64,000 nt of DNA from NCBI GenBank assembly GCA_019009955.1, contig CM032229.1:144627501-144691500 (forward strand), read 5' to 3'. Within the stretch, counting starts at the first letter, position 1, and every line of letters begins with the position of its first letter. The notes under the pieces were generated by a model. It worked only from the letters and a program-made list of their open reading frames with translations. It was not told the DNA's origin and made no database searches. This DNA comes from Riptortus pedestris. Lineage: Eukaryota; Arthropoda; Insecta; Hemiptera; Alydidae. The translations under genes and the position numbers were made by a program. Shown in pieces: positions 22,622 through 36,251 of the stretch.

Positions 22622-23027
22622 ACAAGATATTTCAATTTTTTAATATTCAATCAAGCTAATTCTACTCATCTGATTTACACTTTGAAGCATTTCACTCTTA
22701 CATTTTAATTCCTGTTTACTTTAGTTCCTTTCATCGGGCAAAATAGAGAAAAGATGGTGTGTTGAGATCTTACGCTGTTTGTGGAAAATTTTCTTAGTTT
22801 ATGCACTTCCTGCGAGATAGAATTTATCTTTGCTACACAAATCTCCCAAGTAGGAAACATTTTCTACTATTCTTCTAAATATTTTTTTTTCTAGTAAAGA
22901 TCATCCACTATAATGATTTACGAATATTATAATATTTTTTAGTAAAATGTTGGGTTACTAGTAGTATAAGCTATGTTATTTTCTGTTTATCCTAATTGGA
23001 TAATGGATTTTCTTAAATATGACAAAG

Positions 23028-23978
23028 TCTGTCAGGGAGGGGCTGCGTAAACTAAGCAGATTTCCCAAGTAGTCCTTGTGATCTCAAATCACCACAAATT
23101 CTCTATTTATACGTAAAAAACCGATGAGTAGAAGGGGGGGGGGTTACTGAAAGCAGAAAACAAGAAAGTATGAATAACTCGCTTAATACTTGAGTTACCA
23201 AAAAATGCATAGAACTACAATTGTAGAAAATCAAATGTATTAACAAGATTAGTTCTATAACATTTTATGATCCGGCTCATAAAAACAAAGATATTTTGAA
23301 TTTTCTAATTCCCCGTCTCTAAACCACCCCTATTCGAACCGATTACAGCCAATAACAAATATGATCTTTAGCCTTGAATAAAACAGATAAATATTGAGTA
23401 TGGTATAGTTCACATAAACATTTTTGAGTAAAGAACAAAATCTCTTAATTAGGACATCATCACATGAGGTATTTGCATGTGTCTCACAACGTTCAATAAA
23501 ATCCATATTTGGTACTTAACCTTGGAATGAAGTGGTTCATGATATGGTTGAAAACTAAATTATGGAAATATCTCAGTTAATATTCAATGTAATGAAACCA
23601 TGTATATAACAACATTTATAGAGCATTACATGTGCAGTAAAATTAATTCTATACAATTTTTCGATCTGACTCATTACAAGGGTGATATTTCGAATTTTCA
23701 AAATTCTCCACGTGTAACCCCCCCCCCCATTGTTCCGACAGCTGTTAATGATCTTGATCTTCATTTTTACTTAAAACATTTAAATATCAAGTTTGGTAAT
23801 GATGAGACAAAAATTGTGACCACTAGATTGTTAATAAGAATATATATATATATATATAAATAAATTTTTAACCGCCCTCTTTTCCATTATCTACTGGGTA
23901 GGATCGACGGACATTTGAAATTTTTTTTCAAAAATCCCATCATGAGTACAACCTCAATAGCTGATTTCCCCTTACGAA
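23028..23978 (+). repeat. Composite of hairpin-ended family copies
   Basis: It starts with GGGGCTGCGTAAACTAAGCA and GATTTCCC (left end), carries the internal AATATTCAATGTAATGAAAC-type segment near 23580, a short (TA)n at 23841-23859, and closes with the 3' end CTCAATAGCTGATTTCCCCT. A second partial copy appears to be embedded from about 23460. Confidence 0.65.
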
Positions 23979-24242
23979 AATCTGCTAAAATAAATCTATT
24001 ATTGACTCAGTTACCATATCAAAATTACAAATTGATTTTAGAATATAGTTTTCAGCTTTAGAAAGTAGTTTTATTGTAATAGTTTCTATTCATTTAATTG
24101 GGCATCAAAAGCTTATAATTTAATTTTTAAGTTAATTTTAAAGTTAAGATTTCTTTCATTAAAAACTTTTAAAACCCCCTTTTGCTATTAGGGTTAATTG
24201 AGACAGACTATTTTTTAGCCAAGGAGGGACTTAAAGATTATT

Positions 24243-24393
24243 ACCTTGAGGGAAATCAGCTATTGGGCTAGTACTCATGATGCAATTTTCAACCAATTTC
24301 TTCAAATGTCCATGGATTCTACCTGGGGTGAGATGAAAATGAGGTCCGTTCAAAATAATTACATGTACATATATAAAATAAATAAATAAATAA

Positions 24394-24440
<47 letters not shown>
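24243..24440 (-). repeat. Hairpin-ended family 3' end plus (TA)n
   Basis: Minus strand. The relic hairpin TTGAGGGAAATCAGCTA, the words CATGAT and TCAAATGTCCATGGAT and the block AAAATGAGGTCCGTTCAAAA lead into a (TAAA)/(TA) tract at 24377-24438. Confidence 0.75.
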
Positions 24441-24441
<1 letters not shown>

Positions 24442-25009
24442 AAGCCCACACATACAAATTATTGATATTGACCGCCCCCTTCTACTCATTGGATTTGAGA
24501 TTAGATCATTGGTTACCAGGATAAGAAATTTGCTTTGTTTACACAGTCCATGCATGACTTTTTTGCAACAGCAATATTAAGGGAGTTAGTTGTATTTTTT
24601 TGTTTTTGTTTTTAGCTATCAGTAAACTCCCACTTTTACTCATGTTAGATTTGAGCAAATATGGCACCTCTTATTTTTATGCTTAGTGTGTGGGGAATCT
24701 CTGAACATCTCATGCTCATAGCCTACATTTTAATTCTTTTTTACGTAGGCTTTTTACTACGGGAGAAATAGATTATCAGATGAGATCACCAGTGTCATTC
24801 CAACATTTGGAAAATCTGCTTAATTTATGCCTCCTTATATTTAAGTAGTTTATGACTAAATAAACTTTTATTGTCCAAGTGGGAATTGAATCCATGTTTT
24901 GTTTTTTTCACTAATTTTATATATTTGGGAAATTTTATTGATGAAAAATCTTCCTCATATCTTTTCCTGCTGTGGCAGAAGGTTATTTTAGAACCATTTA
25001 AATTTGTTT

Positions 25010-25210
25010 TTCCATGTCCACTTCATGCTACTATGGCAGGACGTTATTTATAAGTTACTAACCTTGTCTAGCTAGAGCGAGTCTAATGATTTTATTAGTG
25101 AGTTTGTCACTAAATAAATTCTCATTGGCCACACAGGAATTGACCCAATGAATCTAGTTTTACCAAATATATTAAAATCAATACTCTTAACTCACAGTAC
25201 AACTCCATTT
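25010..25210 (-). mobile_element. Degenerate SINE
   Basis: Minus strand. Body words (CTAGCTAGAGCGAGTCTAATG, TTTGTCACTAAATAAATTCT) and the head remnant CTTAACTCACAG are recognisable; the tail is eroded. Confidence 0.65.
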
Positions 25211-25264
25211 ATTTAAATTTACTATGCAAAATTTAAATGAATCAGTTTTTAAATTTTGATACAG

Positions 25265-25382
25265 ATCATAACTGTGATGGAAGCTATGTATTCCAATTTG
25301 AGGAGTAATATTAGCGAAGTTTGGAAATTAAATTTCCCAGAGGATTTATACTCCCCAGGATTTGAAAACATTCTTAAAACAA
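25265..25382 (+). CDS. Membrane-protein gene, first coding exon
   Basis: Acceptor TTTTGATACAG, then 12 untranslated or upstream in-frame bases, ATG at 25277, and 35 codons including the words EVWKLNFPEDLYSPGFEN. It ends in phase 1 before the consensus donor GTAAGT. Confidence 0.75.
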
Positions 25383-28044
25383 GTAAGTATTACTTCACAA
25401 ATTTAATGAGATAAATCAGGAAAAACCTCTTTTTAATATCAGCTCATTGTAATAATGCATAACTACAGATAAGCATATGAGAAAATAATAAGGATTCATA
25501 GGGAATTTAGGTCTCAATAAATTAATAGTTTCTTAATGGAATATTTTTTTTTGGGGGGGGGGGTTTTATATAACCAAATGTAACTTTAATAATTAGATTT
25601 TTTCGATAATAAAAAAACATAAAAAAAATATCAAATGAAGGGAGAAACTATATTTCTGCTTTAAGCCTTTAAAAACTGTGACACTTGTATAATCTCATAG
25701 AAATTAATTGACTAAGACAAAAATATTTAAAATTATGAATTAGTTCCAACCAATTATGCTGCAAAATTCAAGATTGAATTACAAAAATGACTGTTGATAA
25801 AAATAAATGGAATTTAAAAAAAAAGTCAGCTCGTATGGGAATTAAGAACTTTAAAAAAATAATCCCAATGCATATCTATTCAAAGCTGAGAGGTATTAAA
25901 GTTTATATGATGTAACCTAAGGGACTGATTAAAAGAGATTAATGATTTCCCACTGTTTTTAACGTCAGTCCATTTCAATATTACTGTATTAATTAGTTTG
26001 AGTAGCTTATAAATGTGAAATATTAAGGAAATTAATAAAATTGCATCAATAAGAGTAGAATTTCAAATATTATTGAGTAGAAAGTATATTCAAACATGCT
26101 GGCTACAAAAAATGTTCCAATAGATCTCATTACTACCATAAAATCTGTACACTCAAATTCAAAATCAGGTATTAAGAAGTAATAAGGATCAATGAACAGA
26201 GTTTAATCATTTCCAATTGAAAGAGGAGTCAAAAGGAGGATAGTTTGAGCCCACCCTCATTTAACATATTTATTTTATTATTATTATTATTTATTAATGT
26301 CCACTTTTTGATACTATGGCTAATTGGGATGGGTTGTCTACAGTTTGCCACCATTTTCTAGTCCGGGTGGGACTAATGATGTTATTTAATGAGTTCTTCA
26401 CTAAATAAATTCCCATTCCCTAGACGAGAATCGATCTCATCACTCTAGGTTTACCACGTGAGATTCAGGCTAATGCTTTAACTCTCTTTCTAAGCTCCTG
26501 TCTTTTATCTTCAACCATATTTATAGTTTAAATCCATAAATTTGATAAAAGGAGAACAGCCCAAACAGTGATCGGTAAGTTGAATATGAGAACGTTACTA
26601 ATCCAGTCACTTATATCCAGATGATATTTGTTATCATTTGTTATTATTATTTATTAACATCCACTTTTTAATAAAAAATAAAAGTTTAAATTGTGAAAGA
26701 AATTCAATCCTCTGATAAAGAATAAGTTTGTGGATGGAATTCGTGGCTGGTTTTTTTTATTAAACCTGATAAGTGCATTCAATTTTAGTACACCATCTTC
26801 ACGCATGTTGAATATTTCAGTTCACCATCAGGTGTTATTATACCAAGTTGTTATATAGGCCTTTGTTGTGTACTAACTGATTGTTGAGAAAAAAGTATCC
26901 ATTTTAATCCTTATTAGACTCGGATGTAAACAACAAATATTTTATAGTTTATTCTGACTAATCCTTTATTTAATCCAGTATAGAAACTGCCCCTACCTTC
27001 CATCATTATATAAATTTCACTGGAAATGTTGGATGTAAGAAACTATTATTTCCTGTCTACTGGAAAAAGGACTAGGTGCAAAGCCGAGAAACTGTTTATG
27101 GTGGAGGGAAAAAATGTGGTGCACCATAATACAGCAGTGTTTTGATTGAGATAGTTTAATTTTGGGTGCAACAATTTTTAATATGAGCATAGATTATGCC
27201 TCCTCTCAAAGGTGAATGATTTTTAATTAATTTCATCCAGGATTCACACCCTAAAAGTTTTTCATCTTGAAACCAAGAACAGGCATCGCCATCAAATTCA
27301 ACTCCTATTAGATGTTTTAAAGTAATAAATAGGCAATGATAGCATATGTTTTGGAAAATAATTTTAATGCATGAATGTTATACTGAAATTTAAATAAAAC
27401 ATTTTATTTTTAGAGACGTTGGTAACAAGTAAGTCTATACTGACAGAACGAACTCAATACTTGATATACCATGTGTATTTGTGGTCTTTACTAGAATTAT
27501 TATTTCAATTTACTCAAATTTATAATTAGTGTTGTTTACTTATACAAAAATTAATGGAAGACATTATTTATAGGCTTCTTCCCTTTTCTGTGTAGGATTA
27601 AGGATTATATATCATGAGTTTATTATTAATCAAATTTCTGTTGTGGGGTTTTTGGTTTTCCATAACCCTTGAGAACAATGACTTGTTGCAATGTCTAACC
27701 TGAGCTCCTAACTAATAATTACTTCCTTACAAAATATTAATATTCCATGTTATGGCTTATTTTATATTTCTATGCATTCATTAGTTCCTGGTCATACTGT
27801 ATTCTTAATTAACCCTTTGATTTATTATAGCCACAAGTGAGTGTTTATTTTTTTTTCTTTTAGTTACTAGTGGGTTAAGATATTAATGGAAATCATTTTA
27901 TTTTCAGTCATATTTGTTATTATTTTAATCCGAGGGACCACAATTCATATTTTTTTAGCTTCTTATCTGCTATTGATTATTCCTGTGATTAAGGTAAGTC
28001 TAAGCAATGATACATTTATATTTATAAAGAAATTTTATACATTT

Positions 28045-28095
<51 letters not shown>

Positions 28096-31000
28096 GTAAC
28101 CTCTGTCTGTACATTGATTTTTTTTCTTGAAATTAAACGATACTTTTTTGTTTCACATGTCATAACACCATAACTGCATTTTGTTTCTTTCGTGTGTGTT
28201 TGTTTCCTTTTTACGCATAAACCGCTGAACCGAATTTTATGAAACTTGGTATGTATATTACTACTAACCCATCTTAGACTTTAGGCTATATTAATTTTCT
28301 CTGAGACGAACAGGAGTGGGAGTTATAAGAGAGGCATGAAATTAAAAATAGCGATATTTCGTTTCCTATTGGCTTTTCGGCATATTTGCACTTAACAAAA
28401 GTTGTTTATTTTGTTATTTAGAGTAACTAACGATTTCATTATAATAAACCATACCACCATTTCTAGGGACGGGCAGGAGTGGGGGTTGTAAGGGAGGCCT
28501 GAATTTAAAAATAGCGGTATTTCGTTCTCTATTCGTTTTTCTGCAAATATGCACATGACAAAAGTAGTTTATTTTTTTATTTGAGTAACATTTGTGATAT
28601 TCTCTTTTGTCTTATAACGAAGTATAAACGAGATATACACTAGAACTTTAGCAGGAGCCAACAATTTTATTGGGCACTAACGATTGAACCGAACTTAACA
28701 AAACTCGGTATGTCAATTAGCATTAATTCTTCCATGATTATAAGCTATATTAAAATTTTTAGGTTTGAATGGGAGTGGGGGTTATAAGGGAGGCCTGAAA
28801 TATAAATTAGCGATACTTCATTGTCTATTTATTTTTCAACAAACATGCAAAAACAAAAGTTTTTTACTTTTTTATTTAGAGTAACTTCTGTTTTATACAC
28901 ATTGGAACAATGTAAGAAGCAAGTAATTTGCATAGAAATATTGATATTCTCAACATTTCTTTCCAATATGAACTACCAGGTACCTCACCTGGAAAAATGA
29001 ATTCAAATCTTTGTTAATATTTTGTCCTTATAATTCAAATCTATGCATAATGCACAGGAGACGGGAAATATGACAATATGGAGGACATCGAAGTCTTACA
29101 TAAAAAAATAATTTTATTATTGACAAATCCACAGCAACGGCGATTATAAACCCTAAACACTGGGACGGGTAAATGTCAAAATATGGCGCAAGTAAGCCTT
29201 GTCAAAAAAATACCATCACCATTCAGCCTCAAATGAATTCTCGGGCGAAGCCGGATATCTGAGCTAGTATATATATGTCTATGTATAAATTGTAACATCT
29301 GTCTTTACATTGTAATGATATTTGAATTAAATTACAGTTACCATAGCAGTATTGTTGGAAGTGTAGAATATTTTTACTTGGAGGGAGAAAAAGACGTCCA
29401 ATTCTTTGGATTGGTCCAAAAATTTGTGAAGAATTGGACGACTTTTTCACTCTCCAAGTAAACTACAGTTACAATAAATAGTGTGTTATGTTAAAACCAG
29501 CGGAATGTATGTGTTCATTAAATTTTACTAGTTAATGACTTAATCTTAATTTAATGTTTACTCTTTTAGTAGTGCGTTATCCTGAGAAATGTAAATTTGT
29601 TTAAATGTCATCCCAGTTACGTCTATTATTTATTAGCATTGCTCTATTAATCTGTTGCACATAATAGAGCATATTGCATACAATTACAAATACAAAGGTT
29701 ATTTTTCAGCCATATTATATAATAAAGTATTTTTAATAATGGCTATTAAATACATAAAATAGGTAAAATTATACTTGGGGCTGCTTTTAAAAAAAGAATC
29801 AATAAACATCAATTAACAGATTAAAAAAAAAAACATTTCTGAGTTATGAACATAAAATGTTAATTGATGACGTCATTGCACAACATATTTGCATGTATTT
29901 CACACAGTTAAAGTTCAATGAAAATAATATTTGATATTTAAGATTCGAATAAAGTGTTCATGATATTAGCTTATTGTTAAAATGACGAGTAGTGGTGGGG
30001 GTTTACAGGAGTCTGAAAACTAAAATAATGCAAATATCAGTTCATATTCAAGATAGAGAAAAAATGTATATTTTCTATACAATCATTCAACCTGTACCTA
30101 TTTTTACCTTCAGCTTACAGAGTAGATGCACCCATGCCTTAACTCACACGTTCACCGGTGCCTCCAATAGAGAAATATATGTGTATATAAATACAGTTTT
30201 GAACAGACCTCATTTTCATCATCATCTAGGTAGAACCGATGTAATTTTGAGCACAACCTCAGTAGCTGATTTTCCTTGAGGAAAATCTGAAACTAAGTTA
30301 GTCCAACTCCAGATACATGATATTATGGAGTGTCTAGTATATAGATCAATGGACCACATAAAAAGGCTTCGTTTTTCACAAATATTTGTTTTCACGATGT
30401 AGCAGTTTCAGACCCACCACTCTATTCATGAGATACTCTTTGCTGTGCCCCAGCAATTTGGTCAGAAGTTTCTGAACCACACTCCCAGTTCTGAATAATA
30501 GAGGCTAAAAATCAATAGACCGTAAAAAGTTATTTATTTATTTGGAGATTTATCTTTTTATTTCATTTTTTTTTTTTGAGAAAATATTAATAAAAATATT
30601 AAGTATGAAGGGATATAAAATAAACTCGATTAGATTGTAATGGAAATGGAATAGGAAAGTAAAAAAAAAAAAATGAGTATGACATTAAAACGTACGAAAC
30701 AAATAAAATAATGTTAAAATAATAGCCAGGGGCTCAGGTTGAAGCGTTGGCTTTAATTTCACATGGTAAACCTAGAGTGGCGAGTTTGATTCCTGCCTGG
30801 GCAAATAGGAATTTATTTAGTGACGAACTTATTAAATAAAATCCTTAGTTCAACCGTGGCTAGAAAAGGGAATCTGTAGATAAACCGTCCCAATTAGCCA
30901 TAGTTGTATAAGGACGTTAATAAATTAATAATAATAATAAAATAATAGCTACATAAAAATAAGTGAGTAACAATATTGAAATATGTCATTTCTTATTGTT

Positions 31001-34000
31001 ATTAACAGGTTGTGAGTGGGACCCCAAATTCAAATTTCATGCTAATGGCGCAAAAAAAAAAAATGTTTTTTTTTTCTTCATATTTTATTTCATTGAGAGA
31101 TTTTATTTATCGGAAAAATAGAAAAAAAAAATCTGGCTCTTATTTTCCGAGAAAAAAAATTTAAAGTGAATTAATTTAAAATACTTATGTGAAATCTAAG
31201 AAATCCAAAACACAAACTTTTTTGTATTGAAAAAATTGTAAGCTCAAGGCGCAACTCTGTTTCACACTGATCGAACCTTTGTATAATGAATTCCATGAAG
31301 AAACGAAGTAGAAGCTAAGTGGTGGGGGCTAGTAAAAGGGCTCCAAGATGAGTAAAAGTGAGTAGGAAGGTTGCCCGCCGGCAGCCAATGCACCTGGGGG
31401 AAAATACTATTTGCCCGCTGGCGGGCACCTTAGCACTCAACGTGTTAAAACCTCAATTTGTGTTTTCTTATAAGTTTGTTTGTATTGTATTAATACTTTC
31501 ATAATTGTATAGACATTGGGAACAAGAAATTTACTTGTAATATTTAGTAGTGCACTCTCTAATTGATAATAATACAATTTTATTATCTAATCAATTCATC
31601 CTTTGTTTAAATGATTTGAAGGTGACGCATATGTGGTTGCAAATGTAATATGGTAAATATGGCTAGACAAATCTTTTAATTTTTAAAAGTTTTAATTTTA
31701 TTTATTCCCTGCTACATTTTATAATATTTATTTATTTTATATTTTCCAGGAAAGAATGAGATTAGTTATAATAATTTGGCTGGCAATCTCTGGATTTAGA
31801 TCAATAATTGTTAATCTTGTTGCAACAATGGTCGGGATTTTCATTTGTGTTTCTCTACCACAAGCGCATCCTGCTTGCTTCAATTTTGTTGGAGCAAAAG
31901 GCTTCGAATTAGGTAAACTAATAAATTGTGATATTTATTTACAATTCAATAGTTTTAAATATTCAATTCATACAATGTAAAATAATGGTAAGAAGACTAT
32001 TTTAGTTATTTTACACTACGTCCAAGGAAGCAGAGATGTTTAACTTCAAAAAATTAACTTTTGACCTTCCAGTATATAGGACATTCAGCAACTGGTGATG
32101 TAATATACTTTTCAATAAAATATCTGCTCTTGTTTTAGTTAATTTTTAAATTAATTTTCTGTACCTGTCATTCATTGCTGAAATACAATTTTCTGAAAAC
32201 CATATTCATAATACTGTTTTTGAAAATCTTATGTATTGCATTATTTTTGAAATATAGTATAACATGCGTGATTGGTTATTTGAATAACAGTTGAAGTATC
32301 AAATAAAATTTAAGGTTTTAAAATGTCTGTGATGTGTGTGTTGAGTAAAATTAGCTAGTCTCTTTCATGTGAAGGATTGACACTCAGGTGATATCAACTC
32401 ACATTCTGTAAAAATACGTAAAAAAAATTACAAAGTATAATTATTTTCCTTATTTTACTAATAATGTTAAATAAATGATTTGATTCTGCAAATTAACTCC
32501 TATCCAGGATATGACAAAAAGTCCGTCACGCAGGGGCTGCGTAAACTAAGCAGATTTCCCATGTGAAGTTTTACAAAAAGAGAAATCTGCCTAATAACAA
32601 CTGTAGTAGTAAGAAACCTCTAAACCTAAAAAACATTATTTAGGGCGTAATAACCCAGTAGTTTCTAGCCCCAAAAAACAGTTAACCTAACCTCTAAACC
32701 TATTCACGAGGGACGATAGTTATGTAAACGGCCACCAGAGCTCTGACTACTCGCAGAATACAAATGCAAATATCTCGGTTAATATTCAAGATACAGAATA
32801 AATGTATATAACAATATTTATAGTAAATTTAATTTGCAATAAGATTGGTTATGTACAACCTTTCGATCCGACGTATAGTAACGGAGATATTTCGAATTTT
32901 CGAAAATCCTCCCCTCTAAACCCCCCCTCCCACTGGTCCGATTTCAGCCGTTAACGAACTTGATCTTTCTTTTTACATAAAACGCTTAAATATGAAGTTT
33001 GGTAAGGATCAAACAAAAATTGCGACCGCTAGAGCGGTAACAGACAAATATATATATATCTATATATATATATATATATATATATATAGATATATATATA
33101 CAGTTTTGAACGGACCTCATTTTCGTCATCTACTAGGTAGGATCGATGGACATTTGAAGAAAAATGTCGAAAATTCCGTCAAGAGTACAACCTCAATAGC
33201 TGATTTCCCTTAAGGGAAATCTGCTAAAAATGAGGTCCATTCAAAACTGTGTATATATATATTTGTCTGTTAACGCTCTATCAGTCACAATTTTTATTTG
33301 ATTGTCACCTAACTCGATATTTAAACGTATTATTGTGAAAATGAAGATCAAGTTTGCTAACGGCTAAAAATGGACCTGTGGGAGAGGGGTGGGGGTTAAA
33401 AGGGGGAGAATTTCGAAAAATTCTTAATATCTCCGTTATTCTGCGTTGGATCGAAAAATTGTATAGAACCAATCTTATTTTGAGTGTAAAGTTCTATACA
33501 TTTTGTTATGTACGTTTTTCTTTATCTTGATTATGATCTAAGATATTTGTGTTTTTTCGGGCTTCAGTAAACCCCTGCTCCTACTCAGCATGACAGACAT
33601 TTTTATTAGGTGTCTGGCAATGATTTGTAAGAATTTATGTACATGGTTATATTTGTTATCTTTATGTAAAATGTTATTCATTATTTAGGAAACTGTTATG
33701 TGTAATGGAGCATTTGATATAACGTCAACATATGTTTTAATTTTAGCTTGTTCAGCATTCATGTGGGTACTTGTAAATGACTTTATGCACTATATAGGCA
33801 GGAGTAATATCAAGATACGGAAATCGATCGATGATCAGATCAGTATACCAAGAACGTCTCTGGTAAACCACTCTTATTATATTTATTTATTCTCTTCTTT
33901 GTCTCAGGGTAACCATGTCCAGTAATCTGTTGGTTTTAATTACTTGGTAAGCTTAGTCATGAGTTTAAATTCCCCAAAGAGCTATAGGAATTTATTTAGT

Positions 34001-36179
34001 GACAATCTCACTTCATAAAGTCCTTAGTCCCACACTGGCTAGAAAAGGATGGGGGGATATAGATTGTCCATTCCATTTAAGCAATTAGTGGATTTTGATA
34101 GGTTTGTAATAATTATTTATAATTATATTCATTTAATTAACAGCTGACTTTATTTAATGTCATTAAGTATTTGATGTACTTGACAGAACTACCTAATGGT
34201 TCTTACATGATATCAAAAGGTGTTAGGCCATGCTTTGTGCTAAAGCTGTAATTGGGTTTTATGAGCAAAAACATGTTTGGGGAGTATATCCTACTTTTGG
34301 GGAGTTTTAAATTCTAAAATATTTTAATCATATTTTAGGTTCTTCCAAGAAAACTTGCGTTAGTCTACCCAAGCCCTTCATTAAAAGTAATTAATAAATA
34401 GAATAATAAGAGTTTATACCTCCTCTTCTTTTACTTCTTTGTATGAATTAAAGGGGGTATAATAATCGCAAAAAAATGTTGGCTCTCAGATTCAAAAGGA
34501 ATTATCTGTTTTGACCTCCCTAGAAACCATTTGATTAGTTTTGGCATGAGCTCTTTACATATGTACTTATCTTGTATAACACAAAAATGACTTGGTTTAG
34601 AATGCTGAAATTACTTCTGTACCTCCCCCTGTAGTTTTTGATCTCCCTTCTGATGAAAAGTCGACTAAAGGGAGGGGGGGGGGCAAGAGGTGACTGAAAT
34701 AGAAATTGCAAATTTCTTTGTACTTATTAGAGGACCATTTTTGTTATTCACGAAAGTTTTGTGATTTATCTATAAATTATGTTTTATGACATTTTTTGGT
34801 GGATATACTGAAACAAAGTTATCATGTACTGGTTTCAAATGAAATAACTTTAAATTAAGTGCATTCAAACATCTTGTTAATTTAATTTATTAGGAGGTAA
34901 AGGAAATCATGTGTTGCCCACATCAGATTGTAGCAGATTTCCCTTTAGAGAAATCAGCTTCTGAGGTCCTACTCATGGCGTGATTTTCAAAAAATTTCCT
35001 CAAATGACCATTGATCCTACCCAAGAGATGACAAAAATGAGAACCGTTCAAAATTATGTATATATTTGTCTGTTAACGCTCTCAATTGTTTAATCATTAC
35101 GAAACTCGAAATTTAATCGTTTTACGTAAAAAGAAAAATCAAGTTTGTTAATGGCAGAAACTGGACCAGTGGGAGGGGCGGATTTCAAAAATTTGAAATA
35201 TCTCTGCTACTATATTTCGGATCAAAAAATTGTACATATCCAATCTTATAACAAGTTAAATTTCCTATAAATGGTGTGATATTTTCTCTATTATGACTAT
35301 TAATGGAGATATTTGGATTTTTTAGTTTTCATCTTTAAGTGAACCCCCACTCCTACTCATGTCATATCATATTAACAATAAGCTGTTATATCAAGTACCA
35401 CTTTATTCTATGCTCGTATACCAAATATGGTTTTCAAGATAACTTTATTATGCGAGATACAAGCAAATTCGTTGTGTGATGATGTAATCAATTCAGATTT
35501 TATGTTCTAACTCAAAAATGTTTATTTGATATATACCATACTCGATATTTAAACTTTTCTTTCAACAGTAAATATCATATTCGTTAGTAGCTGAAATTGG
35601 ACCAGGAATTGTTGGGGTTTAGAGGATCACAAAATGTTATAGTACCAATCTTATTTAACTATTGAGGCTTTACAATTATTGTCCAAAGAATTTTTTCGTA
35701 ACTTAAATACTATTTGAGCTATTTGTGCTTCCTTATTTTTAGCCCTCAGAAACCCACCCCCCCCTCCTTCTACTCATCGGTTTTTTACATAGAAATAGAG
35801 AATATGTGGTAAGGTATGGTCACAAGTATGCTATATCTCCTAATGGAATATCTGCTTAGTATACGCAGCCCCTGCATGACTAACTTTTTAAATAAGGATG
35901 TGAATTACATCCAATTGTCCCAACCTTTCACTTAGGTAATTGTGTGACACTAGATAAAACATTTCAATTGTATGATTGTTTACCACCGGAGTCCAATGAT
36001 TGTTGCTAATTTAGTCTCAAGTAGATGCTCAATTGCTTCATAATGTTGAGTGTGGAGCAAGGGAATGGATAACAACCTAACTACAAAGTCTGATGAGAGT
36101 ACTGTTAGTATGTAGTTCTATTTTTTTTTTTACCAGGCATCTCTAGAACAATAATCTAGTATCCCTACATTGCTCCCCT

Positions 36180-36251
<72 letters not shown>

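Noticed and set aside
24231..24555. ORFs encoding IYIYIY runs, here and at the other TA tracts (28045, 33050, 46343, 48296, 49630, 55564, 58279, 58632)
   Set aside because: Translations of (TA)n microsatellites with random extensions.
33689..33746. Upstream acceptor for the third membrane exon (TTATTTAG at 33688)
   Set aside because: Joining the previous exon there gives an immediate stop. The acceptor at 33746 keeps the frame and was preferred.
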